From NCBI GenBank assembly GCA_032191485.1, contig JAVDOI010000020.1, forward strand, positions 164,501 through 228,500: a stretch of DNA of 64,000 bases, read 5' to 3'. Under the pieces are notes generated by a model that worked only from the letters and a program-made list of their open reading frames with translations, was not told the DNA's origin and did not search any database. This DNA comes from Leptoclinus maculatus (taxonomy: Eukaryota > Chordata > Actinopteri > Perciformes > Stichaeidae). Every line of letters starts with the position of its first letter. Positions within the stretch are counted from its first letter, which is position 1. Both the position numbers and the translations under genes were made by a program. Shown in pieces: positions 15,322-27,450 of this stretch.

Positions 15322-18300
15322 TCCTTTCCTCATTCATTATTTCTCTCAGTCAGCTGCCAGCCTTCTCAGTTGTGGTATGGCGTGTGTGTGTGTGTGTGTG
15401 TTGGCCGTCCAGCTCCACTCCTTCTCTTAACAACAAGCTCTTGTCTCTCACATCCCCAGAGGTCATACGAGACTGGAGGTCAGTTTATTGCAGCAACATT
15501 TCCATTGCTTCTGCGACTGAACAAACCCAAACTGCTCTCACACGAGCCGTTGCTGGTCCCCACCGTCCTGCTTTAATAAAGTAAGAGCTCAATATGTAGT
15601 TTATTACTAGGAGGGATGTGCCGATCCCAATCACAGTTCTTTAATATTGAGTATCTAGACTTTTCTTTTTCTGGGCCTAAATCTAAATTAGAAAACTAAT
15701 TTCAATCCACGGAGAGGACACAGAGTGGATCTGCTGTGGCCGGAAGGTCTGGACTAGAAAAGGGATCCTTCCTTTATTGCTTTTGAACTCTAAGAGTCTC
15801 TGCTTGCATTCCTCCCTGCATCTTGTTGACGTATCATTAAGTAACACTGTTATTTTGTGTGCTGTACACTGCTGTACACTCACCCACCATGCATTTATAC
15901 AGCAAATAAACAGAATCAGAGATGGACTGGGCTTCAGATAAGAAACGTGACCGTAGCAGCTGTGTGAAGAATAAAAAAAGAGTTCAAACCCCACCTACTT
16001 TCAATTAGCACACACCTGACCAATCACTGCTAAAGTGGGCGTGGCTGTCAGACTGTGTCATAAACTCACATCCTCTCCCCTGTTGTGCTGCTGGACAGCT
16101 GGGTTCAGATGCTATTAGATTATCAGACAGGACTTCTTTTGAAGCGTACTGAGGCCTTAACAAATGCTCCCACGCATGTCGAGCATCACTTGGTGATCCT
16201 CCTGAATTTGCAAACAAAATACCATCAAAGCTCTCATTAATCATTAATCATTTTCAAATTACAAGAGAACAAAGCTCAGAAACCTGGAGGCATCCAAGCC
16301 ACAACAAAGAATGACAAATACTGTATTGCACGTCATTTGCAGGTGAATAGATTTTACAGACTAAGAGCGAAATATTTTTGCCAATCAATGAATTATATTA
16401 CATTCTGTAATAGTCAATTAGATGTTTAAGTCATATGTCAAGAAACAAAATGCCAAACTTTCAAATACTTTTCGTGGTCAAATATGAAAGTAAACTGAAT
16501 AGCTTTACATTTGGAACAAGTGTTATCCAAATGTTGGGCTTTAGGAAACTATAAAGGGCATTTACACGTTTTCTGTGATTTTATTTAAATAAATGTAAAT
16601 GATCTGCATATTAATCGATAATGAAAACAGTCTTCTTTAGACTCATACACAGCTGATGAAAACACAGACCACCTATGCAATAATTACAAATCACATAGGA
16701 TCCCCCGGTAAAACCAGTTCCATGTAAACAAGGCCTCTGCCATCAGATTTACAGTAATTACCAGATTATATGTAAATGACGTTCTAATCACGACTGGGAA
16801 ACGTATTATTATTCTGAAAAGCTCTAACAAACATGAATGCCTCATATCATTTTTGGAAGTCTGTCATCAACAAAACATCACATAGTACACTAGTAATGGT
16901 CTTCTACTTCATTGCATTTATTATATTTGTCATTTCGTACACTTATTAGAAAAAGTATTTTTGGAATGAAAGTGAAGATATAAAAGATATTAACGATTGA
17001 GAATATTGGGGCTCATTCCACAGCTTCAGTCCAGAAACAGAAATATCATTGTTTGAAAACCCGTACTTGGTAAACCTTATCATTAAAGCAACGGCCCAAG
17101 GGTGAGCTGTGTGTATTCACTTGTGAGTCCACAAGGTGCACAGCACATACAATAGCTGGGCTTTGTTCTCCTCCACCGCTCTGAGCTACCGGGAAACACT
17201 CTGGGGGAGGCGAGCCAAGTGTGTGTGTGTGAACCTTTGACCTTCCTCAGGGAAGCTGCTCCAGTGAAGAAGAAGGGGGGCTGATGTTATCATAAACACT
17301 GCTGGGCCTCCACAGCCTCGTCTTATCCCAGTTCAACCAGCATATTCATGTCCGTCTGTAACATCCTGCCCACCACGACTCACTCTGGATATTAAATGAG
17401 CTAAATTCATTCATGATTTGTTTATCCTAATTATTGACTGTTGTGGACATCTGAAGTGAACTCTGGGCTGATTGGTTGGCTGAACTTCTAATGAATTGAC
17501 CCTGATTGTTGTGGCTGCTCTCAGATGAATTACATAATCTTCAATTCAAATGACCATGAGTACACGTCTGTGAGAGATTGCTGTAGCTCAACACAGCTTT
17601 CAGCTTAGTGTTCTTATTCTCCTGCCTGCACATCGATGATGCAGACAGGGGCGTCACCATTATTATCAACCCTCCCCATGGACAACCAGTTTTCATCCAA
17701 CAAGCTCCGACAGGCTGCCTGTTTGCTACCTGTGTAGCACTAAACACCTGAGAGGCAACATAACAAGAGAGAAGATTCAGCAGCGATAGAGAGATGCTCC
17801 TCAGGAGTCAGCTACAGTACTGGACATTAGAAATACTTCATTTATTTATCTCCATTTCTCTACAAGGCAGTCGAATCAAATCCATGTTTTGCTGTTTGGA
17901 AGTGAAAGGGGGTCTTCTACTTTGATATGAACATGACTGATCACATGAGCAGGACATCCTGTTGACACTTCCTTTTCCATGGACATGTGACACATGAGGT
18001 CATGATCTGAAGTTGACTCATGGCGCAATATTGAGGCAAGATTCCTTCAATACTGGGTTAAACGTTTCATCATTAAAACCAGTTTAGATGTGAAACGCTT
18101 TTGGTCAAATTCATTTGTTGTCAAATGGCAACTATATGCAAATATGGAAGTGATCTGTGTGCATTAAACTGTTATAGACGAACATAAGACTAGGCCACTC
18201 TGACACTATGTTCACATATATCATTTTTATTCATATTCTGGAATATCAGACATTTTGTAATTGTACCGTTGCTCTGGACTCTAATTGACACCACTGGTTT

Positions 18301-19479
18301 CCTGAGGGAAATAACAGAGGGTGTCTCAGCCTGGTGCCACCTGATTAGAATGGACAACACAGTCCACTGGCCCTGTGAGAAGAGGCGATGCCAGGATGCA
18401 AAGACGGCATTGTGTGGCTGAAGCTGGAGCATATCTGCGTGGAAGCATACAGCTTGAGCAGAAGCAGAGCAAATACAAGCGCAAGCAGAGCTATGTGAGT
18501 GCAACGAGGGAGAGCATTACAAAATCTGAAGTGATGATTACAATTTAAAGACCACATTCTTGAATAAAGATAAGAAAAATAAACGTTCGTTGAAGCCCTC
18601 GACTCACAGCATATGTTGTGATATTGTCCAGCCCCTGTTATATTCAGTAGCCTGGTTATAAGCTCTTCCAAACTTTACATATGGAGAAGGCTAAGCCTCT
18701 CTCATCTTTAGCCTTACTATAGACTCCACCAATGGAAACACAAAGCATCAAAAACCCTATCTACACTCCAGTCGGACCAAGATCCACCGAGGACGGTCTG
18801 ACCGCCGCGGGACACAGGGAGGGGGTTAGGGGTGGGCTGGCCCAGCTTGGACCTAAGGCTGTTCCACTACCCAGCCTGCTCCTGGCTGATGTCCGCTCAC
18901 AGGAGGTGGGTCAGGATGAAATAGAACTGGGCTAGCCCAGCAACAATACATCAGACACTGTTGGGCCTACATCGAGCAGAGACCCGGCTCCATCGGAGCA
19001 TCCTGGATCGGTGTGTTCCGTGTCAACAGAGCGCAGCGCTCCGACGGAGGACGTCGTCTACCTCAGACCTCACATCCATTGTTTCAAGAAAAAAATACTG
19101 CGAGTGCAAATTGTCTCCTGGCCTATCAACCAACAGCTTATTAGCTACGAGCTTGATTTACTGTAAAGCTCTTTGTCCCTCAACCTCTTGACCTCTCCCT
19201 GACTAGAGACAACCGCTGCTGAGCTGCGTGTCAGCAGGAGAAGAAGAAATCACATCAACACTAAGAGACAGCTACGGCATTACTAAATATCAAACTGAAC
19301 CTAGTTTTCCCAATATTTGAGCATTATCTTCAGAAACATTATGCATGCCTCCAAGGAGCTTACGGTGAGCTAGTAATGCATCACATTCCACACACTGCCC
19401 TCGCTTAACAAGAGGATTAGTAAAGATTCACAGAGAGACCATATCTCACAGCCAGTTTGGTGAATCAGCGAGGACTGTC

Positions 19480-19480
<1 letters not shown>

Positions 19481-19518
<38 letters not shown>
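19481..19518 (+). repeat. (AC)n microsatellite
   Basis: Nineteen AC units. Confidence 0.97.
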
Positions 19519-19521
<3 letters not shown>

Positions 19522-21656
19522 CTCTCTCCCAGCAGATAGTATGTCTGTCTGGCATAACTAGCAGGTATCTCAGAGAAAGTAAGAGCAATTTATTACTCAC
19601 ATTCTAGACATTACCACAAAGACAGGCTATGGTGCTGCAAAAACATGTATTCAAGACTAAATGTCTACAATTGGGCCCATAGAAGAGCACGGCCCTAGAA
19701 TTAGAGCGGAATGAATAACGGATGAGTCAGGATGAGGCAGTGTGACAGTCAGCAGCCGCCTTGTTCACTTTAGAGGTGGAGCCAAGGCGGATGGAGAAGA
19801 TGAACACATTCCATTTGGACATTTCTTGATGATACTTCTTGACATCCCTCTGGAATTTATGACTTTTCCTGTTTTTAATTAACATCCGGAATTCAAAGTC
19901 TACTTCAGAATACAATGTCCAGTGAAAAGCCTGTGCCAACAGTAACTGTTCTTGTAAAAGACCTTCCTATTTTGACTTGACATGATTATCAGCATTATTT
20001 TGATAGTCAATTAATCATTTTTCAGTTAAAAATAAAACAAATCAACAGAGCAGCAAAACCGAAAATCGACCCAACTCTAATGGCTCAAGCTCCAAAGTTC
20101 TGGATCCTACACTTCCCATAATGCATCCTAATAGCATCATTACACCCCACTTGCAAGATATATTCCCAAGTCTTCAAACTCCATGTCGCCAGTTTCTAAC
20201 GCAGGTTTCCCAGTTTCCCCAATGACATCACTATGACATCATCAGGGTGATTTTGTAAGACAAAGCTCCTCCAGAGCCACAGATGACAATAAACAACTGT
20301 CTTCATGAGTAATGCACATGAAGAGTAAACTGTACAGTGTAAGCAGCTGTTGCCGCTTTAAGCCCAACTTTGGGAACATCAGTTGTTCTTCCACTGACTT
20401 GTCAAGCTGGATCATTAGTTCATCACAGAACCTGCTCTTGGATAAACTCAGCTATGGGATGTATTCATCCCCTCCGTAGTCATTAGGGTTGGGTTGCTCC
20501 AGCGGCAGGTGCCTGTGCGTGTGTTCAAGGCCTTCTCATCCCACAGGGCCTGGACCCGGGTTGTTATGAACAGATGGTCATAATTACCAGAGCACAGAAA
20601 GCAGTAGCAGAGGATAGTAGTGCTGCTTTAAAGCCCTGTAGCCAGATTGATTTCAGCAACCTGGATGGTGTAATCCTCTTCTCAACAAGGCGAGGCCGAG
20701 GTAGGTCCCTTTAATCCACAGCGTGCTCCACACCTTCCTCACTGTTAGCTTTGACTCTGTGTTATCAGAGGCTTTCTACAACGCGCTGAGCAACTCCGCT
20801 CAATGAGATGAAGTGAGTGACACACAGTCAAGAGACAGTCCAGGAAGCTGCTCACTGAAGGTTGCCATGTTGTTACACTCTGGGCTCATCAGTCACAGAA
20901 AATACTAAAGGCAACCAAAACCTTTACCAAAACCTTTACCAGAACCACTGTTCAGGCCAGAACAGTCGAACTGAGTTCAACACCATACAGAGACTAAAGC
21001 TCGTTAAGTAAAACGACTCGAAGACAACCAGTGTAGAGCTGTTTCAGTCGCCTATATGAGGATGTGTTGAGGAAGAGGAACTGGTGTCTGACGGGTTTTT
21101 TGGGGCTTTTTACTTTGAAGTCCACTTCAAGAAAACACGTCAAGCTTCTTGTAAAAAGCTGGAGCGTCGTGTGGATGTGCTTAAAGAGAGCAGCAAACAG
21201 CCCACACAGTAAGCCTCCACTCCACAGAGTCCACCACGCGGGGACTTTACTTTAAGATATAAAGACGTCTGCTGCACACATGCTAACGGCAACACTTAGC
21301 TCACACGGCAGGTTGGTTAAAGACGTTATGGGCCACTTTTATGAATATTCTTATTGATTTCAGAACAGTTTGATGGGGTACCCACGTGCCGACATAAGAG
21401 GGAGGGCCTGGTGATTTGAAAGAAGTCTTAATTCATCATGTAGGAGGTCTACAGTTGTGACAGTCATCGGGACCCAACAATGTGCGGAGTTACTTGAGCG
21501 AGTCTTGTGAAACGTGTCGGCGCAGAGGACGGATGAGCCGACTCCGTTAGAAGAAAGAAGCAGGTGGCGACAAAACAAAAGGCGGTTCTCGTAATAACAG
21601 CTAGCTCGCTCGTACTGCTTTGTAAGTTAAGGAAAAGAGTGAAAAAGCAAACCGAC

Positions 21657-21828
21657 CTGCATGCGTAATGTCGGACAAGTCGTAGTTCCTGGCGCTCCGG
21701 GGGAACTCCTTCAGCTTTCGGTTCGACAAGTTCAGAGCCCCGCTCGCGGCAGCCTCCTCGAGCGCCTTCTCCACGCTGCGGCTGGCCGCTACTGTGGCAG
21801 GCAGCTGGGCTCCATCCCCAGCAGCCAT
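21657..21828 (-). CDS. lrch4: LRCH-family protein (LRCH4-like), first coding exon
   Basis: This exon encodes the first 57 residues of a leucine-rich-repeat and calponin-homology protein, plus the first base of codon 58. It starts MAAGDGAQLP, continues through VEKALEEAAASGALNLSNRKL and KEFPRSARNYDLSDITHA, and stops at a GT donor (GCAG/GTCGGT) in phase 1. The phase allows the next codon to be Asp, as in the family's conserved DLSRN start of the repeats. LRCH1-3 have a different stretch before this point, whereas human LRCH4 has a closely similar SYDLSDIT segment, so LRCH4 is the best call, from memory of the family. LRCH proteins are cytoplasmic or membrane-associated scaffolds; LRCH4 has been linked to Toll-like receptor signalling. 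The Met at 21828 is in frame and followed by an Ala-rich start typical of the family. The rest of the gene is not found in the window. Confidence 0.72.
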
Positions 21829-22060
21829 CAGACGCTCACGTCTACCACCTCTTTTACTTTGTTGGAAGATTCCGCTCCACTGTCATACCCCGAAGATTGT
21901 TATAAACTCCAAAAACTGAGAGCGCTTCTTGTAAACTTCTTTCAAAGTACAAAATTAAATCCGAGAGGAATCAGTTGGCGTTGTGATTGCGTCTCTCACA
22001 CAACGGGAGCTCTCGTTTCCACTAGTAAGCGAGAGCGGTTCAAGCTGTCAATCTTTCAGG
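21829..22060 (-). promoter_or_regulatory. probable 5' UTR/proximal promoter of the LRCH gene
   Basis: The region just upstream of the LRCH start codon is richer in CpG than its surroundings, for example around 21960-22035. It is the expected place for the 5' UTR and promoter. I see no TATA box. The exact transcription start cannot be read from sequence alone. Confidence 0.35.
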
Positions 22061-22824
22061 AAGTTACATCAAGCTGGCAAATGTACGGCAACACTGTGGC
22101 TTTCCTTCAAAATAAAAGCGCAAAACTGCAGAAGAACGTCACAGTTTTGATCACACTATTCCAAAACATCGATTACAGCTCTGTACATCGCCCACTTTTA
22201 GGTAGAGCAGATGAAAAAAAAAACTGGTAACTGTTACAGAGTACAACTTAATTCAACATATTGTAAGCCAGTAACTAAAATCAGGTTTAACTTACCTATT
22301 ATTGTGGACACACAATCATATCTTTCATGCCAGTGCTGCATAGAGCAGATTTGAGACTTGTTAAAATGTAATGATTCAAACAGTTAAGAAGAGGGGACTG
22401 ATTTCCAAGACTCTGTTTCTGTGATGTAATACAAAACATTTTGGTTAGGTCAGTGTTTGCCTTTTGACCTTTATGGAGGGATTTTTTCAGCAGCATACAA
22501 TACCTCTTAAACACTTTATTGCATAGGTCTATGTCATCTTGTACTAATTATAATGACATCGTTTTGTTAGTAATCAATGGTAATCCATTTTTTTTAATAT
22601 AATTCAATAGCCAACTCATTGAATAAAATATGAAAATCTTGCCTTACTTTCTGCTGAGCTAGTTTGGTTGCATATTTAAAATTTTATTTTTATAGTCACA
22701 ACCGGAAGTTGACCGAAACGACCAGTTTTTTGTTCTACCTGGCTTTTTAGAAGGGTGCAGCCAGTGCGAGAAACCGATAATGAATGGGCGTGGTTACAAT
22801 GCGAGTAATTTGACTGACACTCGT

Positions 22825-22942
22825 GGGGGCGGGGTCTCTGCTTGCATATGCTTGAAATTGAGGAGAAACAATACTATACTTGATGCTATTACGAACCAAT
22901 CAGAATAAGAGTAGTACAGACATAATTAACACATGAACCAAT
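22825..22942. promoter_or_regulatory. GC box and two CCAAT boxes, promoter-like cluster
   Basis: A GC box (GGGGGCGGGG) sits at 22825-22834, followed by CCAAT at 22896-22900 and 22938-22942, both on the plus strand and about 42 bp apart. The cluster resembles a proximal promoter, but no gene start was found next to it. It is about 1 kb upstream of the LRCH start codon and 4.5 kb upstream of h2az. Confidence 0.25.
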
Positions 22943-23243
22943 CATGAAGCTGGGTGCATGGTGAGGCAGCGGCCAGATGATCCAATGAATGTTTCATTTA
23001 TCATGAATGAAAGCTCATGTCATATTAATGGAATTCTGTTCAGTTGTTGTTGGTCTTGAATATAGTACTACACCAGTGTGTGTCCGCTGTGTTGGTGTGT
23101 CTCAATACATGCACATGTCTAAACGGCCATATAAGTGCAAATGCAGCATCAGCAGGACTGCATGGTCCCCCTTCGCCTCCCGTGAGGTTTATAACCCTTA
23201 GTCTTATTCTTCCATTCTTTCAGGAACAGCTGACTCCCCTCCT

Positions 23244-23274
23244 ACACACACACACACACACACATACACACACA
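23244..23274 (+). repeat. (AC)n microsatellite, one interruption
   Basis: AC units with a single T interruption. Confidence 0.93.
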
Positions 23275-24804
23275 TTTTTACACCATTTGCATTGTCCCCT
23301 CCTCTCCATGCATCCATCCTACTCCTTAGCTCTTGTGTCCTCCCTCCCTCCCTCCCTCTCCCAGCGTCCCATTGGACCATCTGTCAAAGTCCTGTCTGAC
23401 TAGTTGTCCAGCTGCGTTGTGTGCTGGGTGCGTGGGGGTTAACTTTCACTACATACACTTGTAAAATCCATTAGCATTCACTGGTTAACTCAATCTGCCC
23501 ACTGTATTTCTCGGAGATTGTAGTGAAAGCTCAGCATTCCTCCCCCACCCCGGGGGGAGGTATTGTGATATTGCTTGGTCTGCTGTTTTGAGTTCTCCTT
23601 TGTTTGTCTGTTCTCCATCTTATGAACCTATAGTCTATGGAGGATACGGGGCCGCAGATTCTGTTTGATGCTGTTGCCGTTTTTCGGGTTAACTCATAAC
23701 GCATATCCATTATTAACGAACATAATGAAATAATCCATCAGTGCATACATTTTGGACACAAGGTGCAATACAGTACTGTGACGAATACTGAAGGAAATAA
23801 GTTGTCAGCCTAATGCATGGGCAGGGGAGCACACTGGTCAGGGTTTGAACATGGCCTGGTCCCCTTCTTGACCTAAATGTGTTGTACAGCAGGGATCTAC
23901 AGGCTCCTGCCGCCGTGTTTGCTGAGAACAGGTCATCATCCAGTTTCACACCCTCACTGTCCATAGCAGGCACCATCACAGTGTTGCCAATGGTGATGAA
24001 GAAGTCTCAGCACAGGCATCCTTTCCACTGAAGCAACTCGTGTGACTCTTTTCGTCATTGTGGTTTTAATACTGCAAAACAATTGGCAGGTTTTGATTTT
24101 AAATGAGCTGCTTGTGCCTATATGGGTGTCGGTGGTACGAGGCCACTGATTTAAAGGCCCCCTTGTGTGGAGTTTTCATGTGATTGAAGCATCTTTTGTG
24201 GCAAATTTGACAATTCCAGAGAAAATTGTTCCAGTTTATGTTTCTTTCGACCCATTCTTCCGTGTGTGCCTGGCTCAGATCTGCGAGTGGGGGTTGGAGG
24301 GTGTATAGATGTGCGTTGTGGTGGTCTTTCTGGCAGCAGCGCTGCTGATAGCTGATGGTATGCCACGTTTGTTGTAGTGACATGTGTCGAGGAGTGGTAT
24401 GTCACTGTTGGTTTGGTGTTGGTATGCTGCTGCAGCCCTGAGGATAATCAGACCAGATCCCAATGTGGTCAAGAAGAGAGAACAGCAACAGCGGCGGCAG
24501 CAGGGTGATCCACCAATTAAATCAAAAAGAGCAGCAACACATGTTTCCTGCACTTTCCCAGGACCCACGTCTAGACAACGGGACCTGACACGGTTAGATC
24601 CAATATCATTTGGAGGTCAAGGAGGAGAGGAGACTCATGAGGACCGTCTGTCACATTGTCTTTTCTGATAGTCGCCAAAGTCACTACGTTTTAAATCCTT
24701 CACACTGGTGCTTCAAACTAACATTTGGCACTAAAGACTGAAACTCACACAACTTCATTTTGGTTGGTCCGTTTCCAAATCGTAATATTTTGGCCGATTA
24801 GCTG

Positions 24805-24806
<2 letters not shown>

Positions 24807-24851
<45 letters not shown>

Positions 24852-24853
24852 CA
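24807..24853 (+). repeat. (AC)n microsatellite, one interruption
   Basis: AC units with one G near the right end. Confidence 0.96.
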
Positions 24854-25581
24854 GTTGATCCTCCTCGTCTCTGAGAGCGACACAACATGAGCTGACAACA
24901 AAAGAAGCAGCGACATAAAGTAGAGCCTGCTAATGAGTGTGAATATTCATGCTCTTCATTGACCCACATGCTTTAGAACAATGTCATCGGGTTACACTAT
25001 GACCAATGTGTGGAGCTGAATGGTATTATTCATATTCACTTGCATTTGTGAGATAACTTGTTGTCTCAACGTATTTATTAAACAACTCTGGAGTCTTTTC
25101 CCAACAAACTTTTTTTTTTGTTTTTTTTTGAGTGACATCACAGTTTCTCACGCCCTTTGTCCATCCCTTCTTCCTCTGAGCTCTCCCTCTCTTCCTCTTG
25201 TTTTTCCCCAAGTGGGCTGTAGAGACATCGTCGGGTTCCTGTCACTTGTCTCTCAGGAGCAGACAGATATATACGTTCACTGATCCTCTCTCAGCTTCAT
25301 ACACCAAAGCTATCACTACCACGTTGAAGGGCTGTTTCTCTGTGCTCCAGTTAAGTCTCAGCAGAACACATGGAAGTACCAGCAGGGCTTCTCCACATCG
25401 CAATAGTTTGGAGCCAATCGTGTCCAATGAGCGTGTAGAAGTCGGGACATCTTGTGTCAAGCAGTTCAACATTTGAAATATATCGATGGATTCTGGATTT
25501 TTAAGGGGTACATGTAATTTTAAGAATTTTGAACATGGTAATTGTATTTCAACGTCATACAAATGTGTCTGGAGGTGATTT

Positions 25582-25680
25582 TTAAAGAAATAGTCCAGCC
25601 TTTTTGGAAATATGCCAGTTGTCTATATTTCTGGGAGTGACATGAGAAGATCAATATCAAGCTCATGTCTGTGAGTTAAG
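25582..25680 (+). repeat. dispersed repeat fragment (TTAAAGGAATAGTTC family), plus orientation
   Basis: Starts TTAAAGAAATAGTCCAGCC and continues GGAAATATGCCAG, ATGAGAAGATCAATATCA and CTCATGTCTGT, the 5' half of a repeat common in fish. Other copies lie at 31175, 32085, 32405 and 61898. Confidence 0.6.
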
Positions 25681-25903
25681 CACTGAACTGGAGTCAGAAT
25701 GTGGTAATATTTTGTGATCCACTGTATCACGGCGGTCAAAGAGCTCAGTGACAGAGGCAGGAGAGACTGACAGTGACTGAGGAACCGAGGGAGAGGAATG
25801 AGGCCAGGGGAGAGAGTGAGAGACTGCTGAAAGGGGAGTACGCCTGGGAATGAATGGTATGAGATTTAGACGTGACCAGCCCACCACCAGCTGTGCATGT
25901 TGT

Positions 25904-25905
<2 letters not shown>

Positions 25906-25943
<38 letters not shown>
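25906..25943 (+). repeat. (CA)n microsatellite
   Basis: Nineteen CA units. Confidence 0.96.
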
Positions 25944-25945
<2 letters not shown>

Positions 25946-26250
25946 TTGTCTTATCAAGTCCTGACACACACCCCCGACTGGAGCCTGTTACAGATCAACA
26001 CTGCAGTAAAACAGGATGAAAAGGAGGCTGAAATCTCTCTGCTTTCATGACTCCCCCACCTGCTGCTGGTGTCAGGCTGAACTATAACTAGTATGTGATC
26101 ATCATGAGACAACTAACCACTAATGTGGACAATAATCAATAAGGCCTCACCCACTGCTGCTAAAATAAGATGTAAACCAGCCATCATGGGTCACATACAG
26201 AAAATGCATGGAAAAATCAATATTATATTTAATTTTGTTTTGCTTTGTTG

Positions 26251-26332
26251 TATACATATATATATAATATATATATATATGTGTATATATATATATATAA
26301 TATGAAAATCGTCGATAGATAGATCTATCTAT
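26251..26332 (+). repeat. AT/TA-rich tract ending in an 18-bp palindrome
   Basis: TA-rich run from 26251 to about 26302, then at 26315-26332 the perfect palindrome with half ATAGATAGA. Confidence 0.9.
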
Positions 26333-27229
26333 TTATTTTATGATTTATTTAGATTGTTTGTCTTTACATTGTGAGGTTGCTGTTGATCCCACTGAATCAA
26401 ACTAGATGAGTGTATAACAACAATGACTTTTTCTGCATCTAAAACTCTACATAACTTCTATCACTGTAACTTGTGAACGTATAGTGAAGTACAGTCGACG
26501 GCTGTAGAGCAAAGAGAGCATGTACAATCCTGAGCATTCACTGCCCACATGTGGCTTCAGTAAGAAACTACAACGGGACAATCAACACGCTGAGAGACCA
26601 CAGTGTTAACGCCAATGAAATTGTTTGTGGAAGTGGAAACAGACAGTTAGGCCTCAGGGGTTGTGACAGCACATCAAGTGACTGTGGCTCCTTTTAGGAG
26701 AAGATTGCAAAACAAGTTTTGAATTCTGAGAAAAACAGGAAATGCAATCAACCAGCAGTTTTGAATATAAAAATTTTACTTTTTGATTAAGAGTTTTTTT
26801 AAAGACATAATGTATTTGATCAAGAAACTTGGTTTTAATCATAAAAAGTAGGATTTGCACACAAGTTGTGGCCACTGTAGTTTTCTGTTTCCCTCTTTAA
26901 AAGAAGAAGATATTTTCATTATGGGACAATATGTTGTGTATGAAATGGACCACATGTTAAGAGTCCACTGTGTCATTTTGATATTAGTGAGCAGGCTTCC
27001 TGACATGGTTCATGTAATTGGCCTAATAAATGTCCAAACAAACAAATGTTGCCTATATTTTCACCCAACATATCAACTTAGAGTAGAAAACACGTTAGCG
27101 TTAGTATCTGAAGCTGTAGTGTCAACTTCTGATACACTTTCTTTCGGTTCTATATTACATTTTCAGAGTTCAGAGTAGACCTAACTTGTTCTTTCATTAC
27201 GAAAAAAACAACGGGAATAGTCAGTCTAC

Positions 27230-27372
27230 ACTACATTACCCATCAGCACTATGAGTAACGCCAAGGCAGGAAACATATGACGAACTGTGATTGGCTAGTG
27301 CTCTCAGAGCAGGTACCCGGATGAAGGTCGGCTATATATAAGGGACAATTGAGGGCGGAGGTTGTATCGCAA
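27230..27372 (+). promoter_or_regulatory. h2az1: h2az core promoter with TATA and inverted CCAAT boxes
   Basis: TATATATAAG lies at 27333-27342 and an inverted CCAAT box (ATTGG) at 27290-27294, about 43 bp upstream. Together they place the transcription start near 27365-27372, some 80 bp before the start codon. Further up, 27230-27248 reads ACTACATTACCCATCAGCA, which partly resembles the ACTACAATTCCC-type element bound by ZNF143/THAP11; that is a resemblance only. Confidence 0.7.
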
Positions 27373-27447
27373 GCCAACAGTCGGTAGTATCGAGCGACAC
27401 ACTCGATTTTGGGCTGCAGCTTCAGAACTTCTTTGTGAATTTTAAAC

Positions 27448-27450
27448 ATG
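27448..27450 (+). CDS. h2az1: h2az exon 1 coding part (start codon only)
   Basis: The coding part of exon 1 is just ATG; the GTTAGT donor follows at once. The intron after it is 294 bp. Confidence 0.93.

Larger units (their letters stand above)
22061..27229. other. intergenic region between divergent LRCH and H2A.Z genes
   Basis: About 5 kb with no supportable gene. It holds a GC-box plus two CCAAT motifs at 22825-22942, CA repeats at 23244, 24807 and 25906, a dispersed-repeat fragment at 25582 and an AT-rich stretch at 26251-26332. Open frames here, such as those on both strands around 24.1-24.7 kb, are short, lack splice context and match no family I know. Confidence 0.5.

Noticed and set aside
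21661..22230. 189-codon plus-strand open frame
   Set aside because: It runs antisense over the LRCH first exon and its 5' region, with no family resemblance.
24099..24668. Overlapping open frames of 84-97 codons on both strands, one with Cys/His residues
   Set aside because: The Cys/His spacing does not form a known zinc finger, no splice context is seen and no family is recognised.
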